From Theristus sp. LFF4_11 (taxonomy: Eukaryota > Nematoda > Chromadorea > Monhysterida > Xyalidae), in contig JASANC010001704.1 of NCBI GenBank assembly GCA_030248135.1, forward strand, positions 1 to 64,000: DNA of 64,000 bases. Reading direction: 5' to 3'. Positions within the stretch are counted from its first letter, which is position 1, and every line of letters starts with the position of its first letter. The position numbers and the translations under genes are program-made. This document shows, piece after piece, positions 34,380-45,149 of this stretch. The notes beneath the pieces were generated by a model. The model saw only the letters and a list, made by a program, of their open reading frames with translations. It had not been told where the DNA came from and ran no database searches.

Positions 34380-35042
34380 ATGTCTGAATTAAATTCAGCG
34401 TTTTTTCTGACAATCATCATGTTTACGGCGGAAGCTTTCAGTCAGAAAACGGGCACGAAGACAATTGCGCTGTTAGCTTCAACTCCCACCATATCTCCAG
34501 AAACGTTTGATAATCAAACAGCTGAAAAAAATTTGACATCAACTGCTGATCCTGATTCGGTTCTGCAACAAAAACGAAAGGCATCGATCATAATTCTCGT
34601 TGTCGGGGCGAGCGTTATTACGTTGATTCTGTTGATTTGCGCAATTGTCATCTACGTTTGGCATCGAAAAAAGACTAAAAAGGTGTTGTGAAGACCGTGC
34701 CACTAACACGTTGTTTCCAGCAGCAGCGTTTAGTTCATTAATTGAACTTGATTTAGTTCTTTAGTCTCACTGTATTTTCCTTTGTTTATTCAATATGTCG
34801 CTTGCGGCTTGCCCAAACATTTTTGCAAAAAGTCCTCACTTCAGGACGACGTTGCGAAGTCCGAAACGCTCCCACCAACAGACGATAGCCACAACGAATC
34901 CAATTCTCCAAAACAGGAACTCGAGAAAACCGAGGAAACAAATAATTCTAAACGTGTGTCCACCACCAGTTTCTCGACAACATCAACAACATCAGCTTTA
35001 ACATCGAGTGCTGATCGAAGTGCACGTGAAACTACTAGTTGA
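34380..35042 (+). CDS. Small single-pass membrane protein with Ser/Thr-rich tail
   Basis: Two exons, 34380-34682 and 34845-35042 (TGA), give 166 residues in phase 0. Residues 1 to about 22 (LNSAFFLTIIMFTAEAFS region) look like a signal peptide. A short Thr/Ser-rich ectodomain with NQT and NLT glycosylation sequons follows. A transmembrane helix comes next at about residues 75-95 (IIILVVGASVITLILLICAI), then a basic HRKKTKK stop-transfer. The cytoplasmic tail is Asp/Glu/Ser/Thr-rich. No family is recognised. An acceptor-like CTTGCAG 12 bases before the ATG suggests a 5' untranslated exon or trans-splicing. The gene sits just after the truncated family A element. It is a real-looking but unnamed type I membrane protein. 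Confidence 0.6.
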
Positions 35043-35446
35043 AATAATGAAACAACTTCACCTGGGAACATAGCAAATAATTGATTTCTTGATATGTACA
35101 ATTGAGAACGGTTTATTCTATCATGTTAATATTAATCAATCAATCAATCAATCATTCCATCATGTTAATATTTAGTTTGAGTTTGTTTTGTTTGTTTGTT
35201 GCTTTATTGTTTTTTTTTGCCCGACATATATAGATAGTTGGCATGTACGCCATGACCGCATGTTGGTTGCACAGAATTTTCTGAAAATAATTTCACAAAA
35301 AAATCTTCAAACAACCGTAAGCGCAGTGGTCTTTTAATTCATATTTATGCTCTGCCATTCCCATATTCCCCAGCAGCGAAAGTGCGGGGGGGGGGTGGGG
35401 GGGTCCACACCCCCCCTCAGCCGAAAATCCTGCCCGTGCACGGGCA

Positions 35447-35931
35447 CATAGTTGTTCTAGGGGGGGGGGGCCTGGGGGGGCCCCGCCCCCCCCCCAAAAA
35501 ATTTTCGAATCTATCTCTATCAGACAGGTTTTTTCGGCTCAGCTATTATCTATCTAAAAAAAATTTTCAGCCAGCTCTCTATCTTTAAATCTTGTCTTCG
35601 AAGACATAAAATGAGTCAATTTTTGACCAAAATTGACCATTTTTGCTCGTAATTCTTGAAAATTTCGCTAATTTTAGGTAAAATACGCGTTTATACTTGA
35701 ATTTTAGTGTATTTTTAGCATTATTTTGCTGTTTTTATAGCTTTTTAGCGTTTTAGCTATCTATCTATCAAATTTCAAAATTTTGAACGGCCCCCCCCCC
35801 AAAGTCACATGGCCCCCCCGCGCCCCCCCCCCCCCCAAAATTTTCCAGCTATCTATCTATCTAGAAAATTTGCTCCAGCTATCTATATCGGCCCCCCCCC
35901 AACCCCTCGGCTCTGGATTGGAACAACTATG
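35447..35931 (+). mobile_element. hAT-like MITE family D with G/C runs, copy 1
   Basis: 485 bp with perfect 11-bp terminal inverted repeats CATAGTTGTTC/GAACAACTATG, flanked by a perfect 8-bp duplication CACGGGCA (35439-35446 and 35932-35939). The interior alternates long G or C runs with CTATCTATCT tracts. The 8-bp duplication places it with the hAT-type families; it has no coding capacity. Confidence 0.92.
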
Positions 35932-36004
35932 CACGGGCAGATACCCGTGTACCCCCCTCCCCCCCCCTTTACCTCGACACGGGTACTAGACTAGACTCCC
36001 CCCC

Positions 36005-36717
36005 ATGTTTGTCTTCACTTTAGCATTAGCTTAGCTGGGGACAATTAGTGACGTTTTGGAGGTCAAAACACAAGAAGAGGCATGGTGACGGTTTGGAAAA
36101 GGGGTAATTGAGGTCACCAAAACAAAATCTGCAAAGTTCCGCCATACGGGTGTCATTCGGGAGGCGCTTGCATATCATATGTGGTTCTTCGGACTCCCTG
36201 ATTGATTTGGCACAACTTTGATTTTTGAAATTTTTTTTTTAATTTTTTTTTTAAAAACAAAAATGACGATTTTTGTTTTTTTTTAACAACCCTAAACATA
36301 CCGCCTTGAAATTCGATCAATTCTTCTGATGGTGTCGCGACGACACGACACGAAGCAGCAACCAGACAACGTAGCGCTTGCAAACGGTGCAGCGAGCACA
36401 ATCGGACGCTCTGCGAGGCTAATCGTCACCTTATCTGCATCGGAAATGGTAGGCTAAGCTTTGGGACGCTCAAAAACTTCATCGCAGATGTTGTCGAAGC
36501 CCAAAATCAGTCGGTAAAACGGCCCAAAATCGACTGCTAAAGGTTTTACGAGGTATAATCAAAGAAAATTTTTGTTGAACTTTCGAAAAATTGTGCCAAA
36601 ATTGAGGTTTTCAGAGCATATTAGAGGAAAATTTTTTGAATTTTTTTTTTTTTAATCGGCATTTTTGTTTTTTTTAATCACTTTTAAAAAAAAAATTATT
36701 TTTGTTCAACAACCCTA
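36005..36717. mobile_element. Family A element, copy 3, internally rearranged
   Basis: The segment 36005-36294 is the left half of the family A element in inverted orientation, ending with its terminus AACAACCCTA now internal. It is followed by the right half in normal orientation from about 36295 to the other terminus AACAACCCTA at 36717. Both termini therefore point the same way. An internal inversion or an aberrant transposition explains this arrangement. Confidence 0.8.
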
Positions 36718-36852
36718 CACCTGAGTGACCTGACCCCCCCCCTCTAAAATTTGGCAAACACCCCCCCCCCCTCACCCAAGGTCCCGCCCGCTTTCGCTAC
36801 TGAATTCCCAATGTTCCGAGTTGCCATCCGGTATCATTATTAGGATTCCTAC

Positions 36853-37316
36853 CATAGTTGTTCCAGAGCCGAGGGGTTGGGGGGGGCCGATATAGATAGC
36901 TGGAGCAAATTTTCTAGATAGATAGATAGCTGGAAAATTTTGGGGGGGGCCGCCCGCGGGGGGGCCATGTGACTTTGGGGGGGGCCGGTCAAAATTTTGA
37001 AATTTGATAGATAGATAGCTAAAACGCTAAAAAGCTATAAAAGCAGCAAAATAATGCTAAAAATACACTAAAAATCAAGTATAAACGCGTATTTTACCTA
37101 AATTTAGCAAAATTTTCAAGAATTACGAGCAAAAATGGTCAATTTTGGTCAAAAATTGACTCATTTTATGTCTTCGAAGACAAAAATTTTCAGATAGATA
37201 GCTGGCTGAGAATTTTTTTTAGATAGATAATAGCTGAGCCGAAAAAACCTGTTTGATAGAGATAGATTCGAAATTTTTTTGGGGGGGGGCCGGCCCCCCC
37301 CCCTAGAACAACTATG
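36853..37316 (-). mobile_element. hAT-like MITE family D, copy 2
   Basis: 464 bp, inverted relative to the copy at 35447, with the same CATAGTTGTTC/GAACAACTATG ends and its own perfect 8-bp duplication ATTCCTAC (36845-36852 and 37317-37324). Interiors are very similar apart from G/C-run length. Two copies with different target duplications show independent insertions. Confidence 0.92.
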
Positions 37317-37627
37317 ATTCCTACCCTAATCCACTCCACTCCACAGGAAAAAAAAGTTGGCAGATGTCATGTGAAAATTGCTTGCGGTTGCGGTTTCTTC
37401 ATTCGAACATCGAACTTTTTGTTTGGATTGATTACTTAAATGCTGCGAACACTAAGAGGAAAGAAAGTGTGAAAAAGAAAAGAATTGACAAAAAATAAGC
37501 GTTCACTCACGCGGCGGCGGCGAGGCGACTGCGTGGTGATCGGATTTGTGGGCCGAATACCGATCGCGTATGCGTGATCTCGGATCAGGCAAAATTCAGT
37601 GTTTTTACAAACCAAAATAGGCATCAA

Positions 37628-38459
37628 ATGGCAACAGAAGAAGTAAATCAAGCGGGACCTTCGAAAGACGACGAAGAAAAGGCTCCGGGCCCGTTTGGCA
37701 GTTGGTTTTTTTCATATTTTGTGTGTGTGTTTGTGCCAGTTTTGCGGCACATGAGCAAGCACCGCATTCACAACAATTGACTTGTTTTTTACCTTCCTTC
37801 AGTAACGATCAACGACAAGGAAGACTGCGTTGAAGTGATCGTCGTTATCCGCGGCGTCAAGAAACCGTGCTTAGGCATTTTCAACAAAAACACAACAGTG
37901 AAACCGGATATTTTCAAAGAGCGGTCTGTGGTTTTATATAATGCGTGGCAATAACTTTCGTTTTTCTTCTTTTCACAAACCTTTTTGCCTGGTCTGGTCA
38001 AACTGCAATTGTTGTCTCGTCGTCGTATCCATTAGCTACTGTCCCGGAAAATTTGCTCCAGGCTCCGCTCAAGCTATTTTTATTTATTTTATTTTACTTA
38101 TCGCACCTCCCCCCCCCCCCAACCCCTTAAAACAACTAGGATTCCGTTGCACTCGAAAGTCAAAAAAGAAACACCGGTTTTTTTTCAGCTCGCTCCGCCT
38201 GTACGTCGAGGTCGAGAAACGCGGCAAGGACGAACCGGATCGATGTTTTTACGCCGTCCAACGTCTCCCTGACGCCATCGTGCCGTCCGAATGCGGCTAC
38301 AGACTCGAGAAGAACAAAGTGATCCTGCATCTCGCGAAGGCGACACCGTGCAGCTGGCAAACGACGTTGGACACGCACGGACTCGACATTGGCGAACTGG
38401 ACGAGAAACCCACCGCTGCCATCACTGCGCCCACGACGACGTCCTCTGCTGGCACTTGA
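37628..38459 (+). CDS. CS (p23-like) domain protein
   Basis: Exons 37628-37700, 37803-37923 and 38189-38459 (TGA) give 154 residues in consistent phase. After a short acidic N-terminus (residues 1-25), residues about 26-125 form a CS/p23-like fold. They alternate beta-strand segments VEVIVVIRGV, LRLYVEVEKRG, CFYAVQRLPDAIVP, YRLEKNKVILHLAKA and a terminal SW. This is the layout of CS domains in p23, CHORD proteins, melusin and CACYBP, which bind Hsp90 or ubiquitin-ligase partners. The final 25 residues are Thr/Pro-rich. The exact subfamily is not clear; a co-chaperone role is an inference. The stop lies only 171 bp before the next gene on the same strand. Confidence 0.7.
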
Positions 38460-38630
38460 ATGCACTTTGAAACGACGATATTGCACGATAATAATAATAA
38501 TCATCACTAAATATTCTGCTGGTATTCTTCTGCTTGCGGTGTTTTCGTTCCCTTCTTCTTGGTCGAGCTGCTTCCAGTTTCTTTTTTCGCGGAAATCCAA
38601 CTCACTGAACCGATCAAAAACAAAATTCGA

Positions 38631-41600
38631 ATGGCCAACAAGTCGGCGGTCTCAAAAGCACTGATCGACTACGCGACAAGTCGTGGCTATCAGCGTGTTT
38701 CCGATTCTGAAACGTCCGGTTCGCCGATAATAATGAAACAAACTGAAAATTTGAAAGCCACCACCGACTGGAACTTGACCCAACGTCGGCCAACAACTGC
38801 TGAACGCACGATCCAGATTTCGATGTCGAATGAAAAGTTGGCGTCGACGAGAGAGCCGTTCGAGAATTTCGAGACGTGCCGGAGCGCGTGTCGACTTTTA
38901 TTCGATTTCGCCGTCGTCCAAACTCAGAAATGCGACACCGACATCGCCGATATCCACCGGTATCTGCTGCCGTATTATGCCGGTCTGTATCGAGTGTCGA
39001 CCGACGTTTGGCCGGAGCTGCGTTCGGAGTGGGTCGCGAATTTCAGCGCGAATTTTCCCGCCGACGTTTTTGAGCGGTTCTGCGAGTACATCGGCCAGGA
39101 ATCTAACGAAACACCGGATGTCGCCAGTATTCCGGAGTCGGTGTTGCTCGATCTGAGTCAACTGGCGAACGCGATGCACAATGACGTTTTGAGGGTGGTG
39201 GTTGGCGCTGCACAGCGAGTGGACACGGACGAGTGGAAAAATGTGAAAGTCGAACCGATCGAAGTGGACGTAAAGGTGCATGACATGACAATATGACATT
39301 CTTTTCTTTCAGTGCTTCAGACGGGATTAGAGAGAGAGGATTAGAGATATGAGAATACCTGCACGTTGAGTGTCTGCACCTAATTTCGAAACACTCATGA
39401 TTCACTATTGTTCTATTTTGGTTATATTACCAAGCATGAACACATTGTGTACGTGGCGTATCGGTGTATATTTGCTGGTGTGTGTGTGTGTGTTTGAAAA
39501 ACGGTGCACGTGCAACTGGGCCACGCGAAATGTGATCAAAGATTTTTCAAAAGCCGAAAACGCTAAGTAGCTACGTCTTTCTCTCCTTTACTTGTATGAT
39601 CAATGCACCGTGTCCAAGCAGCGCCCTCCTCCATTCAAATCCAGCCAATACCGACAATCATCGTAAAACTCTCCAGCAACAGACAGTCGGAGTCCGATTC
39701 ATATGCTTCTTTAATTGCAGACTGAGCCACCGTTGAGTGATGCGGAAACCGAGACTGACCAACTCACTAAACTACCAACGGCCATCACAAAATCGTCGGC
39801 CAAAACCGAATCAACCGCAACGACACCGCCAAGCCTGCCACTAATTCGATCCTACGCCGTTCCATGGCCGAATCGTGCGTGTCCCCCGTTGAATGGTTGT
39901 ATCGCCATGGGCGGCGCTTACTGCGCGGCGGCCTACGAAGACTCGTCCGTGCATGTGTGGCGAATTGATGAACAGGCGCCAAAGCTGAAAATAGATTCGA
40001 GCTCTCGTGAAGAAGAGGTTGTTGAGGGGACCGTCGTGGTGGCATTTCATGGTCGTTTTTTGTGGTTTCACTGGGATAATTTCGTTTCACGTCAGTGATG
40101 TTGGTTTTCATTGCGTGTTGGTTCCATATCAGGACGAGAAAGATGATAAAAAAGTCAGCCGAAACTAAAACAAGACGGTGCATTCTACACCTGTAGACCG
40201 GGCTTTAGTTTGTCGGTGTGATCGTGTATGTGTCATGCGTGTGGAACTACACGCAATGTGGCAGAAACAAGGATAATAAACTGGCGAACTAGTATCATGA
40301 AAGTTGGTTATAAAGTCATACAATTGACCTCAGCTTCCACAAAATGCATTCCATGTTTCAAAAACCCCAAATCACAGTCGGCCAACGTTCAGCCTGCGCA
40401 CACGATCGGCGGTCACCTCGCCCTGCACGTGCACTCAGCCACGGTCACCTCGCTGCAGTTCCTCCATGCCGATTCGACGATCGATCCAGAGCGTTTTCTC
40501 TTGACCGCCGCCGTCGACGGACGAATCGCAGTGAGCGATCTGCAGTCGAATGCGACGCCAGTCCACTATTGGCCGGAGTCGTCCATCATTTGGGCGGCGC
40601 ACGCACAGGCGCAAAGGTGAATGAAGATCACGGTGATTTCTTGTGACTCAACGCTTTCTTATTCGATGTATTCGATCAATACTAAACACCTGAGTTGATT
40701 GACAGTTGTGCACGTGCGTTCACGCGTGGCTCGTGGTTTTTGCAGTTTCCGTTCGACACAATCGCACTGGCACACATGCGATATTACAACACAGTCAAGC
40801 AGCGTACCGTTTGCCAGTGTGTTTGTGTCTGTGTGTGCGTGCACAACATCCTGAGTGAAAAGAGAACAGATCTATTTCAAGACGAACGGCCTCAAGCAAG
40901 AAGGAAATCAACGTGACCTCAAAATGTATCATTAGACCCAGGTCACCGTTGTAATGTAATTCTTTTTTACCGCGTTAAGGCACAAACACCATTTAGTTTT
41001 TTGGTCCGCACGCATAGATGTCGTTCTAAATTCCATGCGCAAACTAATTGTGTTCGTAATGCATTAAGATAGCACACACGGCACGATTTCTGAATCGCGT
41101 GGCCATTGTTTTCAGTGTCGTGTCCGTGCGTACGCACAAAAAAAAACTAATTGCTAAATCCCCCTCAACATAACATTTTTTCACATTCTGCACAGACGGC
41201 AGTACTTCGCAACGGCCAGCCACGATCAGTGCGTCCGACTGTACGCGATCGATCGACGGTCGCCGTTGCGCGTGTTCGTCGCGCACACCGCAGCGGTGTT
41301 GGCCGTTCACGTGGCGGACGCAACGAATGGCGCGTTTGAGGGGGCGGTCGTGTCGGGCGGCGCCGACGGCTGTGTGCGCGTGTTCGATAGCAGGCACGGC
41401 GGGCAGGTTGGCGGAATTTGGGTTTTTCTCGATGTTCTGTTTTGATGACAGTCGGAACGTCAGGCACATGGACAAGGAAACAGATGTTCCAAACTGGTAC
41501 GCCCCCGCACACGGCCAGAATTCAGTTAAGTTGCGGTTTTTGGTTGATTAGTCGCCACAGCAATTGTTGCGGCGATGGTGTGGTGGCATGCGGTGCTTCT

Positions 41601-42461
41601 GCTGATATAGGTGCTGAAAATGAAATTGCGGTTTGCGCATCCAGCACCGAATGACCGCATCTGCACCGCATAGCGGCAAACACACCACGCCCCCCCCCCC
41701 ATTTTGCCGTCGCACGGGTATGGTGTGCAGGAAAGAGAGGTGGAGTCTATTGCCCATGCCCATTGTCCTTGTTCTTCTGGTTTTTTATCCACGTTTTGAG
41801 TTTCATCACGTTCAATCGAAATCGTGAGTTAGCGAGTCAAACCGACAAGATAACTCGTTAAACAGAACTGGTCTTTGCCCCCTCCTAGCGCCTCCGTCAA
41901 TCATTCGATTCGAACAACAAAAACTGGGAGAAAATCACTTGTGGTGTTAAACAATCCGTGAGCTGCACCGTTTCGAGCAAAATCAACTAACTGAATGAAT
42001 GAATGAATGCATCTCAAACGATGATATTAACCAATTGAAACTAAAAAAACCAACTGATTGAGGTTGCATTGGTGAAATCGACGGGCGATATCGAGCACGT
42101 CCTACTAAACGACCATCAAGTGTACTGCGCGACCGATTCGGGCGCCGTTCGCCGTTGGGACCTGCGACAGCCGTCTGCAACGTTGCTCGACGTCGCGAAC
42201 GTGCACGAGCACAATCGAGTGCTGTGCCTGAGTGTGGCCGAGTGTGCCGCGCGAAGGTGCACGGCGCTTGTGTCGTCCGATGACACCGGTTTGATCGGGT
42301 GGCTGCCTTTGAGTGCGGACGTTGCCGGTGCACCAGGGAAGATTAGCGTCTGTCATACGTGGACGCCGTCGAGTTCGAATACGGATACGGAAAATCGATC
42401 CATTGGAGTGGTTGCGGCGCGCTATATTCCAGCGACAAACTGCGTTCTGGCGGTGATGTGA
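38631..42461 (+). CDS. TAF5/TAF5L-like WD40 transcription factor subunit
   Basis: Exons 38631-39269, 39721-40017, 40378-40616, 41196-41406 and 42063-42461 (TGA) give 594 residues, against about 589 for human TAF5L. Residues about 5-22 (AVSKALIDYATSRGYQRVS) resemble a LisH helix. Residues about 80-200 are helical like the TAF5 NTD2 domain. WD40 repeats follow: AAAYEDSSVHVWRID, FLLTAAVDGRIAVSDL, YFATASHDQCVRLYAIDRRS with PLRVFVAHTAAV, VVSGGADGCVRVFDSR and YCATDSGAVRRWDLR. The phrase FATASHDQCVRLY...PLRVFVAH closely tracks TAF5/TAF5L FASGSHDRTARLW...PLRIYAGH. TAF5 scaffolds TFIID and TAF5L the SAGA complex. The last blades are degenerate. TAF5L is favoured by length, but paralogue choice is uncertain. 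The exon 5 acceptor (ATTGAG) is weak. Confidence 0.75.
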
Positions 42462-45149
42462 AAGTGGTTTGGTGATTTTGTTGCGGATTGTTGTTCAACC
42501 CAGTGTTGCTGTTGTTGTTTGAGTGCCGTTATTTTTTGCGGTTTTTATAGATAAGTGTGTTGTATGTAGGTAGGAAAAATCGGATGATTTATGCATTTGC
42601 TTAGAATGTATAACGAACCATGTCACGACATTATTTTGGTCTTTAGTTTTGCGATACTTATTCAATGCTAGCGTCAGAAAGGACAAATTATCAAGCGATT
42701 CTCGTGTGTTAGCTTTTGTCATGTTGCGTATTTTTAGTGGTTTCGCATTTATGCAACATTGGATTCGTTTTACCCACAACTATTGAGCTTCTTTGTCGAT
42801 CGACTGATTCAATAGCTGTAACTGTTCCCTGAAAGTGAATGACACACCCCTGCATACCTTCCCTATTCGTCATTCTAACCAGCTTGTTTGTTTTGATGAA
42901 GTTCTGAATCGCGCAATCTAAAACGTGTTTATTGATTGTGACTGGACGTATTTACAGGTATGATAATGCTTTATCAAACTGATGTCTTCTTTAACTTTTC
43001 ATTTCCATGATCGTCAACTTTTGATCAAGCAAACAGTAATACGCTCGCTTGTATCAGATAATGGTTGTGCTTTTGTAGTTATTGACGTGTCGTCTTCGTG
43101 TGTGACATTTTTGATTTGTTTTTTTTGCATGAGAACTTTTTCTTCAATGTAAACGATCAGCTCGGTAAATTTATTGCAGCGAAACAAGAAAAAAGAAAGT
43201 GGTCGGTGACTTGGTGATCAAAAACCTGAATGCAAAACCTTAGCTCTCGAATCTTTTGGTCCCATGTCGTTCCTTGGTCCCATGATTGGAATTTGGTCAT
43301 TTATTTACACACTTGATGAAATGTGTCGTTCAAAAAAATGTCATTTCCATTTCACCGATTGACGAACGTAAATATTGCAACAACATCACATATTGTCACA
43401 TATTCCTTCGGATGTTGCATGCAACAACACCGCTTTAATCTAATGAATCTGCATTCCAATTCGATCTATTGCGAATCACAAAAAAAGAGACATAAAACGT
43501 TTACCCGCTCTGCTCGGACACACGGTGGTGTCATCTGTAAAACCATAAAAATGTGACATTACGAAAAACGCACGTTTTCATGCACCGAGCGAGGTAAAAA
43601 AATTATCTTGGTTTGCCGCCCGGAGACTATAGTTGGAATGGAACATATATTTCGTCCACTAAAGCAAATACTAGCAGCAAAATGGACAGATTCCGCGTTT
43701 TTTTATGTGTGACAATGACAAGCCGAAACCGCACAATCCCGCATGTGCAAATATTTTTTCCTGCTGCCTGCAATACCTGTTTTCCGAGCGCTGAAGCGTC
43801 AATGTCAGCGAAATATATTGTTATCACAATCAAGCATAACATGTGTGGAAAAAGTGGTCATCACACAGAGAAATCCGGTAATTTTCCCGTGAATCGCGCT
43901 ATGTTTATTGTTGTTGATCGTGTTGAAGCACATCGCTATATGTGCGCCAACGTATGTGCGCATGTTGCACTATGAAGTTGAGTGTAAAAACGCATGAGTT
44001 GCATATAATCAGAACGAAAAACAAGTCTTACGTTTACATCGCATATGGTTACGGTTTTTTCTGTTGAATCGGTGTGTTGTCAGAACGTGACTATTTTTAA
44101 CGGTCCACTCGTGTTGTATTGTGGGTGGCAAAACCCTGAAAACTGTTTGTTCATCGATTTAATCGATTGCTATTTTTGCAATTTTATATCGTTTAAAAGT
44201 ATAAACAAGCAACTGCTTCGATTGCGGTTGGTGGTACTGGTCTAATTATCTACACCTTTAGGGTTAAAAGTTCACCTCCTACGTCATTTTGTCACATGAA
44301 AACGAAACAACCAACATTCTCCCAAGGTGTTTATTGCAGTGAAGCGCGGCAATCATTGAGACGTGGGCTGCAAATATTATTTACTGTATGATATAACCAG
44401 AAGAAAACAGCCCTCCTATCCGACGCCTCCAAGACACAACAAAACACGCGTATTTACGGCGCGATGAAAATTATTTCCGCAACAACCACGCAAAAAACTT
44501 GAAAAATCACTGTCAGAGAAGAAAAAATCAAGTCAACCGGCCGATAATGTCGTGAGTGTTTGACAGTGCGCATGTTCGTCAGCAGCAAAAAAAACTTTCG
44601 TTGCTTCTTCTGTCGTACTGCCGTTTGCGGAATAATATCAAATTTGCATGCAGCACCAACAACAAACAGCATAAACATCAACATCAAGATGGCAACCGAT
44701 CATCAATAAACGCCCACTCAACGTCAATAAGTTTCTTGCCCATCAAGAAAGGAAGACACTGCACTGTGTACGGTGGTTTTGTTGTTTTGGCCGAAAAAGT
44801 TCTTTTGCGGACGAGTTTCAAAATCTGAAAGCAGTCGTCAGTTCGTTGTTATTTCAGGCGAAATCAAAATCATTTTCCGTTTCGAGGCTTTCAGTTTGTG
44901 AAATATGAAAAGTAGAACCACAGCGTTTCGTTATCGTTAGCACTGTTTATCGTTTTTTTTAAACTTGTATATCTAAAATCTCAGAGACCGTGTGTCATAC
45001 AAATACAAACGCAACGCTTCTAAATTATTCCAGCGACCGAATTGGATTACAAAACACTGTAAAATATTTGACTTTTCCTCAAACATACCCTGCGAACGAA
45101 CTTTTCATTCGAACGATTTTTTTGGACTTCTTTTTCTCCTTCCGAAACA
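42462..45149. other. Intergenic spacer upstream of the Kunitz gene
   Basis: No exon, known repeat or RNA gene was recognised across 2.7 kb; the open frames are short and lack domains. The right part should contain the promoter and any 5' untranslated exon of the Kunitz/WAP gene. Confidence 0.5.

Larger units (their letters stand above)
35043..37627. other. Transposon-filled spacer
   Basis: This gap is mostly mobile DNA: two inverted copies of a G/C-run MITE (35447-35931 and 36853-37316) surrounding a rearranged family A element (36005-36717). The parts outside the elements (35043-35438, 37325-37627) hold no supported exon. Imperfect outer arms AGCGAAAG (about 35374) and CTTTCGCT (about 36791) suggest that a further, older element encloses the first MITE and the family A copy. 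Confidence 0.65.
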
